Source: Phoebastria nigripes
Lineage: Eukaryota; Chordata; Aves; Procellariiformes; Diomedeidae
DNA length: 64,000 bases
Assembly: GCA_035582835.1 (NCBI GenBank)
Contig: JAYKAV010002375.1
Coordinates: 806,001-870,000 of the forward strand
Reading direction: 5' to 3'
The notes beneath the pieces were generated by a model. That model did no database searches. It was not told where the DNA came from and saw only the letters and a list, made by a program, of their open reading frames with translations. Both the position numbers and the translations under genes were made by a program. Positions 52,356-63,545 of this stretch are shown here, one piece after another (the stretch's first letter is position 1; every line of letters begins with the position of its first letter).

Positions 52356-52842
52356 TCAGGCAGAAGACTGGATTAAAGGGTCCTCACATGGTTCTAGCTG
52401 CATTCTCAGTACACCACTTTTATGAAGAAACCAGAGCTGTAGAAATTCCTCCGGCATGGCGTGGAATCCAGAATCGGGCAAGACATTGTCATAGTAATGA
52501 TGGCTAATAAACTTCCCNTGCAGGTCCACCGAGAACGGCCAGAAGCCATAAATTGTTACTTCTTCACACAGACCAAGGGCGGCGCTGACTAGGAAAAGTC
52601 CCGTGGAAAGCCGTTTGGCATGGATACCTTTGCTCTTCCAGAACTTGCCAATGTCACGCAGGAAATTGGGGTTGGCGAAAAGGACTGCCTGCTTGGCACC
52701 GAAGTCCTCCAGGGTGTAATAGACACGTAGGGAGGGTCCTGTCCCCGTCTTCATCGAGAAGGCTGGCATGTAGATATAGCTGTGGTTATACACCTTCACA
52801 CTGTCCACAAACGCTTTTCGAGACCACAGCAGATTCTGGAAC
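52356..52842 (-). CDS. ST8SIA1: ST8SIA1 (GD3 synthase, alpha-2,8-sialyltransferase 1), terminal coding exon, partial gene
   Basis: Seen: from the splice acceptor the minus strand encodes 162 residues and a TGA at 52356-52358. The exon opens with one G that completes a split Arg codon; the ATG upstream in this frame is intronic and is not a start. Counting from that Arg, sialylmotif S lies at about 76-101 (RLSTGLFLVSAALGLCEEV, then YGFWP), motif III is HYYD at 116-119, and the VS motif HAMPEE is at 128-133. Cys93 and Cys153 match positions that form conserved disulfides in the ST8Sia family. Asn20-His-Ser is an N-glycosylation sequon. Known: ST8SIA1 is a Golgi type II membrane GT29 enzyme that moves sialic acid from CMP-Neu5Ac onto GM3, making the b-series ganglioside GD3. 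The segment lines up with remembered mammalian ST8SIA1 almost without gaps, with a divergent last few residues. The membrane anchor, stem and sialylmotif L are encoded outside the window. The nearest alternative is the paralogue ST8SIA5, but NHSYIYMPAFSMKTGT and the motif S wording favour ST8SIA1. An N at 52518 makes one codon CAN (His or Gln). Confidence 0.95.
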
Positions 52843-52866
52843 CTGTAAAACAACAGAGAAAAACAA
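52843..52866 (-). other. ST8SIA1: Splice acceptor of the last ST8SIA1 intron
   Basis: On the minus strand the sequence reads as a pyrimidine-rich tract (TTTTTCTCTGTTGTTTTACAG) directly before the exon, ending in AG at 52844-52843. The exon's first base G completes an Arg codon, so the intron interrupts a codon after its second base. The homology to ST8SIA1 stops at exactly this point, because the residues upstream in frame (MFY) belong to no sialyltransferase. Confidence 0.92.
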
Positions 52867-55495
52867 GTTGGTCACACGTAGGTTTTCCCAGTCATTTCAA
52901 AACCCAGCTAAAAGCTGCTCTTCATACATATATTTACAATTACCTGCACATCTTCCTCGAGCCCAGAGAAAGTCCAGACAAACTTCTGACTGTCTGACAC
53001 TGCCTCTCTTCTAAAAACATAAACCTGAATAGACAGTTGAAAACTATCTGGTATCCTGCTAACTCCAGAAACCAAAACGTTTCTGATTTCATCTTTTCAA
53101 AAAACCCTGAATGAACACTGACAGTTTTCCTGAAAATCAATCATTTTTAGTGACATTTTTCTTTTTGTCCAAAACCCGACTTATTTTTTCAGCCACAGGA
53201 ATCTTTAAAAGAAATTTTAAAGTCTGTGTTGTTCTTGTTTCTTAAAGGCATACTAAAAAAGAATCCAAGTTACATGCTGAACAAGCAATACCAAGAAATA
53301 TTTAAATAGAAACTTTGGACTTATGAAACTCGTAAGACTTGTAAGAATTGTTTTTTGTTATGCCTGTATAGTGATTTAGGTTGCACTACCATAGTAGTTA
53401 ATTCTCATTCTGGAACTGAGAGAAATCTCAAAGAACACACTTTGTTACGAACAATAAAACAGAAATCAATGAATTGTTTAGGATAAGTGGCACCACAAAA
53501 ATTTAGCAACAGGCACCAAACAATATTCAGAGTTGGTGTTTAAGATGGCACGATTTACACACTGAGGAGGTTTAAAAGCAGCTGGTATTTGTAGCATGCA
53601 AGTTAAAGGAGAGACTAGTTGGCAACTATGAGGAGGGCAATGTACATGTATAGATTATTTTGCTAATATGATAGTCTTCTCATCTCTTGATATAAAAACT
53701 ACATCAGGTTACAATTTGTTAAATTGCCAATAGCTGATGTCTATTTTATCCCTGATATTAGACTTATATACTACTCCAAAACCAGTATCTTGTCAAGACT
53801 ATAACCTTTCCTTGCCATATGCTTCTGGGTATGCCAAGAGGAACGAGACATCCGGCAGGAAATCCTAGGCCATTCACACACAGCAAAACCCGGACTGATG
53901 TTTGACCTGTCCTGACGTCTGACACTAAACAAATCACATTTCAGTAAAATATTAAAGTGTCCTGAATATGTATCATTGGATGTAACTGATGTGGAGGTCA
54001 GCCAGAGCCACGGGTAAAATCCAATACCTAAACCACAAACTTGCTAAGTAACAGGAATACTTGCTGTCCTGGGTTGTTGTCTGCATTGGAGGGTACCTTT
54101 GCATGAGAAAGTCACTATGATTTACTCTCGGTAATCTGCTTTCTTTCCAGAGTCCACATAATCTTCAGAGCACCAGTAAGTCCTCCCTGCCTTTACCACG
54201 ACAGTATCTGCAGGCTTCAGCATGCAGGCAAAGTTTACTACATTAAAAGTCACTTCCGCACAAGCCTCTCACGCACTCCTTTCATTGCAGCTGGGTTGCT
54301 CTCCTGCACGTGATCCCTAATTTTTTCTCAGCTCCCAAGTGCCCGTCTTGCCCTTGTTGCTGCCTCCTCTCTCTCAGTTTCCTGCAGCTAGGGAAAATGT
54401 GTCATGACTGATTTCATAGTCACGCAGTGGAGGAGTCAGAACAAAAAACTTGAGACAGCAGCACTTGATTTTTTTCCTTTCTCTGATGCAGGCAGAGATA
54501 GGTATAAGAATACCTTTTTTAAACGATTATGAAGAGATCAATTTTGTGTATAGACGTCTTTGAAACAACATCAAGAATCACACACACAGCAATACACAGG
54601 TTTAAGAAGGATGCCAGATGACCTCAAGAAGCACCAGATAGAATTTCAGTTGAAACAACTGCCAACAAAAAGTACAGCTTCAACAGCATTGAAATGTCTC
54701 ATGAACATGTGCCAGGTTTTTTGAAGTCTTTTGTTTTGGCAGAAAATTTGAAATATTCCTATAAGTTGAAAGGTTTTGTTGACATTTTCAACATGCAATA
54801 TTTGGTCTCCTGATTTGCTACAAGTTTCTTTCAAAATTTCCTTCAAGTGGGATTAGAATAAAGCTGTTTTGAAGCAAACCCCCTGAAATCTGCCTGGGTC
54901 TTCATCACTGTTTTCTCTGCAGATCTGCTCCTACTGCATGGTGCTATTTGCTAATGTAGACAAAGCCACTGTCTTCCAAGCAAGAAATCAATTCAACCTG
55001 AACATACAAAACAAAACAATAAAAATAATTTCATAACTTACTGCGTTTGGCATTCTTTTCTGTAGAAACAGCCAAGACACAGCTGAACATAGAAGACCAG
55101 CCAAGACCAAGGTGGCCTCGCAGAAATTCATTGTTTGGCCGTACCTTCTCATATGGGCCCTCTCACTCCATTACTATCAGACCTTTAACTAACTGTTCCC
55201 CAAAACAGGCTTTACCATCCTCTCTTCCTAAGGAGCAGCAAGACAACCTGTCAGACTATCAATCAGGTACAGGAGTTGGGTCCATCCGATCAAACTTGTT
55301 CCATTTCCATCAGGACACAGTCACTGAGGGTAAAAAAAAAAAATCCCTTGCTTAATACTTTCAATATTCATCTAGGCACTCAGAGCCTCAGCATCCAAAC
55401 CCTGTTATAATAACCCTAATTGGTTATAAAAGATAGAATAAGACCAGCAGCAGGCTTTCGGACTATCCCCCCCTCCCCATAACTTGGGACATCCA

Positions 55496-55565
55496 CTGGG
55501 AGGTGGGAGATGCAGGTTCAAACTTCCTTTCACAGTAAGGGGAACTTGAGCACACAGTTTGATGC
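55496..55565 (+). mobile_element. tRNA-related ancient repeat remnant (intronic)
   Basis: The stretch GGAGGTGGGAGATGCAGGTT, CAAACTTCCTTTCACAGTAA, GGGGAACTTGAGCACACAG has a B-box-like GGTTCAAAC and then a GGAACTTGAG block. The same order appears at 63490-63545 in this window, supporting a common repeat family. The family name is not certain. Confidence 0.35.
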
Positions 55566-58362
55566 GATGGGGTCCCTGCACTTTGATGGAGGAGAAGGCA
55601 GAAACAGGTCCTCTGTCACTCCTGGAAGCCGGTTTCACCATGTCCTTTCCCACTTACAGCTAGTTAACAAATTTCACTTCAGATGGCAAATAGATGTGGT
55701 TATTCTAAAACTGCATTTTTCAGCAAATTTACCATTCACAGAAAAGCAATGCACAGCTCTAAGATGAATACATTAAAATTGCTCAGATACAGTCACAGAA
55801 GGCCAGGGACTGTCTCTGAATATTCATTTGCTATCATTGCCATAATGTGTTTACGTTTCTTCTAGATGAATCTCCCCAAATGCCTTAAAGTAACGAGAAG
55901 TGACCAGCACTGCCATGAGAGCAGTGCACGGGAGGGACTTCACGCAGAAGGGACAGCATTTGTCATGCTACTGCAAACTGTCCTTCAGGAACATCATCAC
56001 CTCCTGGAAACCCGTGCCTCATTCAAATGATCTGGATCACAGTGTCGGTAGGCATCACGCCCAGTTCAACAGATGGACATTATACAGGTGGCCAGGAGCC
56101 CGTGTAGAAGCATAAAACATGCTGATTATGGCTGCTCTGATGTCCTAACACAGCCAAAAAGCTGCTGCCCATCTTGCGCTCCTCATGAGGGGAGATATTA
56201 GTAGCAAATGAAATTTTCTGTTCCCCATTTGTAAAAACAGAAGCCCCATCCAGCTTTCTGACATTTCACAGGCTGGTTAGAGGCTCAGAAATCTGGGGAC
56301 AAATGCTGCGCATCAGCAAGTTTCTAGAAATGGTACTGGAAGCTCAAGTGTATTTTCCTTTAGCTCTCAATCCAGACAAGGAGTCCTGCAGGCAACTCCA
56401 TTCCAGCGGTGGCTTTGGGGGTACCATACCACATCCATCCCAGCAGACAGCGAGGAGGCTACTCCATGCCTGACAGAGAGACCAGGAGGGCTTTTCCTCT
56501 GCAGCTGACCAGCTCTGTAGTGCACATGTGAGCATGACAATATGGTTCCTTCCTGCTTGTCCTGGCATGGATGCCGCCAGCCTGGTGCAGTCCTTGCATC
56601 CAGATGGGCAGAAACGCCTTCCCTTGTGCCGATCCTTGCCTGGCCTTCTTTGAATGAGGAGCCTCTGCTTCCTACAGAGCTCGCCTCTACCTGACACGCT
56701 TTGAACACTCGGTACTCCCAGTGGCACAGCCCAGAAGCTGTGCAGCTCCTCCCCACTCACGGGGCTTCAAAAGAAACCCATCAAATGATCCAGCCCCTCG
56801 TGCAAGAGTACATCTCGGGTGACGTTATCTCCCCAGCTCAGCTCTGAGCAAGAACCAGCCGAACGGCTTTCAGGGTCATCCTCTGACCTCCTGCAGTCAA
56901 GCTCACACAAACGCATGGCAGGTTGCCAGCATTTAGATAAAACTGGAGCTGGAATCTCCCAAGCCCTGAGCAGCACCTGAAGACTATGAGAGTTGCGCAG
57001 TGATTTGCAGTAATGCGTCTCGGCAGCTTGACGGCAGCCCAGAGAGGTTGATGACTGTGAATGCTGATGAAAGCAGATCANGGCATGTTCAGCCCAGGCG
57101 CTTTACTTCCACTATGCTCATTAATGGACAGCGAGCAAATAAAAATATCAGCAACACATTTTTGCTGTCAGGTCCATATGACAGATCAACTTTAAAAGCA
57201 GAACTTTCAACAGGCACGTGTAGGCACAGCTGCACAGATATCAGAGAAATAATTTCCTTGATACCAGCTGTAGAGTTCCCTCAAATGGTGTGCTCTACTT
57301 TTCCAGAGAAAACAATGCATCCAAGAGAAAACAGACACAGTACATTGCCATGACAGTACAATCAAAGACTTAAGAGCATTAAGTGTTTTGGGTTTTGTTT
57401 TTAATCTGTTTTTCATGTTCTTATTGATGTTCTTTAGCAGATATTTGGGGACAAGACTGCTCTCTGGTACTAAGAGATGATTTCCAGTAACCACAAAGAA
57501 TTTGCTGCAGTGACACTGAGCTAACCCACTTGCAGATAATAATGGTAGCATTGTCTTGTGTCTTGGTTTTTTGATCTCCCCAGAGAGTCACTATCCCATG
57601 CCTGTGATGATATCCCAGTCAGTTACTGTGTTGGCATCTGCAAAGCCACAAGTTCAGCATTCTGGATTAATCACAAGTTGACTTATCAGGAAAAAAAAAA
57701 AAGAAAGATTAAGTAATGAGGGGAACAGCTCAGATGCCAAAGAAATAGTGTATTATTTTAAAATTAAAACAAATAGAGCTCAAGGGAATAGAGCAGAAGG
57801 CATATAAAGACTTATGTATTTGTCCCTATGGCAAAGGATAACCTTACAAAAATTATTTAGATAATTTGATGTCAGCATCAGCCAAGAATGATTTAGCAAT
57901 TTGCTGCAGCTGTTGGAATATGCTTACAGCTGGGGTCACAACAAGTCAGCTTGCAACCACACATCTGAACCTCCACTGCAGTGACAGAGGAGTTTTACTG
58001 CACTCATTTCTCAGAGTGCTTTTATGCTTTCAAATAGTGATGGCCTCCTTAATGCCCTGTGCTCTCGTTCATACCATGCACTTCTTGATTATCTGCCCCT
58101 TCGGGGCTTGTGTAGCCAATCTTACTAAAACACAGACTGCGTTTGAGCTAACGAGTTTCTATGCGCTTATTCTCCACATAGGCACTTTTGGCATGTATTA
58201 GTTGCAAGGCAGACTATTCTACTTGTCCACACAGGGAGCCAGAAACGAGCACTTAAAGTACTGTAAATTGACCCCCTCTCTTGTTTTATCCCAACTTCCC
58301 CAACTACACAAGCCANTGTTTACTTAGCCTAAAGATAGCTACCTGACTTGAAGATTCAATTA

Positions 58363-58410
58363 TAATCCCACTGAAGTCAATGGCAAAACCAACTCTGATC
58401 TCACTGGAAG
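58363..58410 (+). repeat. Short ancient repeat-like motif 'ccactgaagtcaatggcaaaac' (intronic)
   Basis: ATCCCACTGAAGTCAATGGC followed by AAAACCAACTCTGATCTCAC resembles the 'cccattgaagtcaatggcaaaactcccattgacttcaatgg' phrase common in turtles, crocodilians and birds. In those genomes it often lies in the same old repeats as the 'aattcagcaaagcacttaagc' phrase seen at 43768. Only a short part is preserved. Confidence 0.4.
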
Positions 58411-61389
58411 TACGCTCGGAGCCTCAGGCAAAAAATTCAGGCCTGCAATGCACTTCAGAGTGATTAGAAAAGGTATGAAGTAACATGAGCCATCATAAAA
58501 GCTGATCATTAAACCAATAAAATTACAGATGCCAAACACTCTCCATCAATGCAGGAGGCTTTTATCCCTGTGGTAGAACCCAGTGCTTTGTCTAATGTCA
58601 TGTCAAACAGCTCCAGCACGAGGGATTCTCCCCTATTCTCCCTGCGGGCCTCTCCACAGGCACCACGGTCACCCAGTCGAGAGCTCGTGGCATGGATGGG
58701 GTGATGCTATTCCCATCTTTTCCTTTCCCTTTGCTCTCCTCTCTTCCTACGTGACTGCCGTTTATGAACCCAAAGACAGCAAATCTTCCACTCAGACTCT
58801 CAGCAGAGACGCTCGCTCCTCTCAGGGTATGACTGTCTCCAAAACTCACTTCAGCTCGTCCCTTAGGCACAGCCTGCAGCCTGCTGAGACCCCGCACTGC
58901 CTCCTCTTTCTTACGGANGGAGGCTTCCGACCTCGAAGAACCTGTGCTTTCCTCTCATCTCTGGTCCCAAAGATTAAAGACAAACAAATTAGCCTGATTC
59001 TCCTTTTTATACACCTTTTCAATGGCTTTTTCCAGGCCAAGGATTCTGGTCACTCCCACCATCAGCTCCCAGAAGCAAGGAGACACACTCCTTCCACAGT
59101 GACTGCAGACTACATCTTTCTCCACCAGCCTGTTTTGTAATGACATGCTGTCCTTAGCACTTGACCTTCAGAATAATTTGATGCATTCAGAAAGTCCAGT
59201 TAGACATTGCAGAGGTAGGCTCTAATCCCCATGAAGAGGCAGGCTCCCCTTCTGACTGAATTCAGTATTAATTAGGGGTTTTTTTAAACCTCCACCCATT
59301 ACTGCTCTTACGCTGTCGCCCTGGGAATACTATATATAGCGCCAAGGGAAAGCTGACTCTCTGTTTTTCAATGGAACACAGAGCTATCCCTATACACCAA
59401 AGCAACGAAACATTAAAATCAGCGTTCACGGGTATTTTGGGACTGTGTGTGATCCTTAATCTGCCAACTCAAATTAGAATGCGCTTTTAATAGCTACTCT
59501 TTCCAAAACCAGCAGAGCTAAACATCAATCCTTTCTGTTATCTGACAGCTTGAATCTCAGCTTTCAGAAGATGAGCTGTTCATCTTAGTTTGACTCTTTG
59601 AAGATTGTGGCTGCTAAAGTCACACACAAGTGGAAATAATATAAAAGGATAGCCAGAACAGCAAGGCTGTAAACTACTTGTATTGTCAAAATGAAATTGC
59701 TGCCTAGTATTTCTAAATCTTCTGAATACTTCACAGCTCTTACAGCTGAAAGTCTGGAGGATGAGAAAATAGAGAACCAATGAAGTCAGCTAGAAAAAAA
59801 AGTTACAGAACTAAGCCTGGCATCTTTAGCATTTAATTTCACTGGACTGTATGCCAGAGTGAGCCTGTAAGAAGAAACATAACCAGATCTCGCATTTTCT
59901 CAGGTTTTAAGGGGAAAAAGAACTGCAGCAAAGCCCCGATATAGTCTTCAGGAGATTTACTTTTGATTAACACAGGTTCCCTAAGACAGTCTGCTGTGTC
60001 TTTGGGGCAGCAACCAAACAGGAACAGAACAGCACAGTATCTCCTGCACGTCTAGGTCTTTTACCCAACTACTGTCCAGACAGACGCAGGTCTCTGTAGA
60101 TCACTGCCCGCAATAGCACTGCAGCAAACACAAAGCTAATAACATTATGCTTTCCTGTCTGTTCATGCTGGCCTTATATGCTTTGTAACCCAAATATAAA
60201 ACGTACCAAATTATTACAGCCATGGAAGACCTATTCATAGCTGAGAACACTTTTGCTAAGTCTTTTGAGTTTTCTCTTTAACACCATGACATCCTTCGCA
60301 TATTAATAATTTGCAAATGTCAGCGAAGGTGACATTCAACTACATCCTCTCTTCAACCTCTTAGAGCTCTTTCCAAAGAGAACTGGATAGAGAGAGAAAG
60401 CAGCAATGTTTGAATTGAATGTGTTTTCTTTTTAAAGATGCTCTGTGCTACAAAAAGTGTAGATTGGAGAGAAACGATTTAAAACAGTAGATGCTTCGAC
60501 AGGCATTATGGCAACAACTGTAACTAGGATAGGCTCTTTTTTAAGTATATGAGCACCTTTTTTAAATTATAGTATCTGTATCACTGGTGATCTCTGAGAT
60601 CATGCCACGTGGCCTGCAGCTGGAGCGCAGATCCCTATTAAACAACACTGTCAACGAAAAGCTTGATAATAAAAACAGTTGTTCAGAGCCCATAGGAATA
60701 TGTGGTGAATCTACGATATTTTAAATGGGGTAAAATCAATTCACACAACTCTAAAATATGCAAAAGAAGATCTCTGTATTTCCTCTATCAGTCACTCCCT
60801 CTGGGCAACCTCACCTGTTTTGCATCCCTAGGGCAACGAGCATTGCAATTGAGCAATGAACTAGTGGCCATCTGAGTATAAGCAGAAGAGGTGATAAATT
60901 GCTCTGGAGCAGTTAGATTAGCAGAAGCCAAACATGAGGCTAAAAAGATTGAAAAAGAGAGAAACAAACAGCAGTTCAACAGACAAGGAAGTCCCTTCCA
61001 GTCCTTGGCACAAGAGCTCATGCCATTAGTAAAATCCCTGGAAATGAGCCAGGAGAATTCAAGCCAGCCCAAGGACTGCAGCTGTAGACCTTGAAGTCAC
61101 CACCTTCAGTGAGCTTTCAAAATGCCCCTTCTGAAGAAAAAGGCTTTACTTTCATCTAATATCAATTTACAGCAATATTTCTCAGCAATTCTGGTGCTGT
61201 TCAATGATGCCTAGAAGCGTTAGTAGGTGCTTCTCAAGGCTTCCAACAGTGTTTGAGATGTGTTGATTTGCTGCGCAGTAGATCTTTGAAAGAGCCCACC
61301 CTTCACTCTGCAACTCATATGCGGACACCTAGGGAAGAGTAAGAACATGACCAGTATATTTTAAACTGCACATCCAAGTCCTTTCAGCT

Positions 61390-62420
61390 CAGAAGATTTC
61401 CTGATACTGGTGTAGTTTGTCAACGCAGTAACCCCAGCGAATCTTACTTCCAAATATTTGCCTAATCTCTTATTCTCCGCATACTTCTAACCAATTATTC
61501 TACCAATACTTTCCCTCTTACATCATGATTGCCTTGATCCCTTTGTCAAAAGCGTTTTAGAAATTCAAATAGACTTTATCTACTGGATATATATTACCCT
61601 TATCCACATGCATCTATTCAAAGAACTCCAAAAGTTTTACAAGGTAAAATTTCCCTTGGACTCAACAGTGCTGACTCTTCACAAGAGCACATACATTTAT
61701 CCAGGTGTTCACTAATATTATCTTATAGTCTCTACCAATTCAGCTGGTAGAGATGTCAGGCCTACAGATCTACTTGAACTATTTTTAATTTGAACTATTT
61801 TTAAACACTGATCCCATTTTTAACACCTTCCAGTCTTCAAGTACCAAGGCAGTTTTAAGTGAGGAAGTACACACTACTGTTCTTCAGCGCTCATGGATGA
61901 GTCCGGTCCTGCCAATGCGTTCGCATCCATCCTGTATCTATACCATAAATTCTCTAGTAATTACCTCAGTTTCAGCCTGCTGAGTCTCCCCATAGGCACA
62001 GGGAATGTCCTCAGTTTCTTCCACAGTGAACACAGATGCAAATAGTTCATACAGCCTCCCTGTGTCTTCTCTGAGCACTTCTTTTATACCTGGTCATCAA
62101 TTGACCATACACACATGGCAAGTGGGGGGTAAGTGGTTTTGGCTCTTTTTTGTCTTGTGCTGTTGCTGGAAGGAGGACGTGGCATTAGCTTTTCATTCCC
62201 CTAGTTAGTTCTTTTTGGAAACTTTTTCTGCCTGCCACATAGATAAAATATTTAATCAGCCAGAGCTTATAATAAATTCTGTTTCCTTTGGAAACAACTT
62301 CAGCTTTTAGTAGGCTGTTTCTCTGTTTGCATTAATCTCCCTTTTCTTTGCCCTTCAGTGATCTCAACTTCCTTTTACCTTTTCTTAAGGCTTGATAGAT
62401 GCTCCTAGCACTGTGCTTCC
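61390..62420 (-). mobile_element. Ancient CR1/L3-like LINE ORF2 remnant inside the ST8SIA1 intron
   Basis: The plus strand resembles the antisense of the reverse-transcriptase region of old CR1-related LINEs. Recognisable blocks are AAATTCAAATAGACTTTATC near 61561, CAAAGAACTCCAAAAGTTTT near 61619, TCCCTTGGACTCAACAGTGC near 61651, a GGTAGAGATGTCAGGCCTAC block near 61746, CACCTTCCAGTCTTCAAGTA near 61824, and CAGTGAACACAGATGCAAAT near 62024. It is the longest repeat remnant in the window and clearly dead, with many stops and a small internal duplication at 61774-61804. Assignment to the exact subfamily was not possible by eye. Confidence 0.7.
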
Positions 62421-62611
62421 AGTATGGTACCCTTAGGAGAGTCCACTATTTTGAGTAGATCATCCAGATATATTTTCCAAGATGTATGGTGTTTAATGCT
62501 GAGAATGCCCCTTAAACTTCTTTTCAACACAATTGAAATGCCAAGGTTTCTCCTCAACTGTTAGTACAGCCAGTACTCAATTTAAATTGCTATAGCTATA
62601 ACACTCTTGAC

Positions 62612-62633
62612 AAAAAAAAAAAAAAAAAAAAAA
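62612..62633 (+). repeat. 22-base poly(A) tract (intronic)
   Basis: Uninterrupted A from 62612 to 62633, just beyond the right side of the CR1-like remnant at 61390-62420. That element is in the opposite orientation and CR1 elements do not end in poly(A), so the two are probably unrelated. Confidence 0.9.
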
Positions 62634-63489
62634 TCAAAGTACGGATACCTGAAACATGCTGGAGCTTTTGCTAATCTCTTCAACTGTTTTGATACTTGTG
62701 AAAGTGCTAGAGTTCCTTCACCTTTTTTCCCTTCATTAACTTCATTCCAAGGAGATACAGTGTAAATCTTTACTTAAGAAGTAAAAACCAAACTTTTTTT
62801 TCTTTTAAGGTACCAGGAAATAAATGCTATTTGCTAGGACAAAGTAATACTTTTGAAAGGCAGTGCATGTCACTGAGTGCTTTACAGCCCTCTATGCACT
62901 GGCTGAGGAAAGTGGAGCAAAACATTCCATTCCCTATTTTTCTTAGTTTCCAAATGCCAAGGGTCAGTGATACTATATTATATAGGAGTAGCTTTGTAAC
63001 TGTAGTTGGTGTTCTTCCCGTGTCACACATCTAGAGGTGCTATGCTTCTTGTTTTATGTAATACACCGTAACTCAGATGTGGTCCCACCTTCTCACATTC
63101 TGAAATACCAGGCAAGAAAACCTTTATCTCTTTTGCTCCCTGTCTCAGGGAACAGTCAATAACAACGAATTGTCAGAACTGGATGGAGCTTGACTCCAGA
63201 AGACAACATTGGCAGGATATTCACCTGGGCAATGCAATCTCAGATAGCAGCAATGAGTGAAGAAGGGTCTTTCAATCCCTCTTGTTAAAGCTAATTTTAC
63301 TGGACATACATACTCATTAAATCAGAGAGGAAGACAAGAAGAGGGTGACCATCTGAACTGGTGGTGGAGTCACCCAGCCTTCAGGCCCTCCCTGTTTAGT
63401 CACACAAACTGGAACAATACCAGCACATGATGCTGACGGCACCAGTCCAGCATGCCCCTTTGCTGATGGGTAGGACTGCCTCCTACTAG

Positions 63490-63545
63490 ATGAGAGATAA
63501 AGGTTTAAGTCCCCTCACACAGAAAAGGAAACGGAACTTGGGCCT
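63490..63545 (+). mobile_element. tRNA-related ancient repeat remnant (intronic, second copy)
   Basis: GAGAGATAAAGGTTTAAGTC, CCCTCACACAGAAAAGGAAA, CGGAACTTGGGCCTACC shows the same layout as 55496-55565: a B-box-like GGTTTAAGTCCC, then CACAG-A-AAGG, then GAACTTG. Divergence is strong and no function is implied. Confidence 0.35.

Noticed and set aside
56344..56760. Two overlapping minus-strand frames (138 and 129 codons) in the ST8SIA1 intron, considered as a possible upstream exon
   Set aside because: Neither translation shows sialylmotif L or stem-like sequence, and both overlap in different phases, which points to a GC-rich chance effect.
58583..59140. Plus-strand 185-codon open frame
   Set aside because: It contains no recognisable domain, includes an ambiguous base, lies in an intron antisense to ST8SIA1, and is Ser/His/Pro-rich as expected for moderately GC-rich random sequence.
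60891..61094. Charged, helix-like 67-codon frame (EAKHEAKKIEKERNKQQF)
   Set aside because: It looks like a coiled coil, but it is short, has no splice sites or partners that I could identify, and the reverse strand is open too. Single-window composition is not enough to call a gene.
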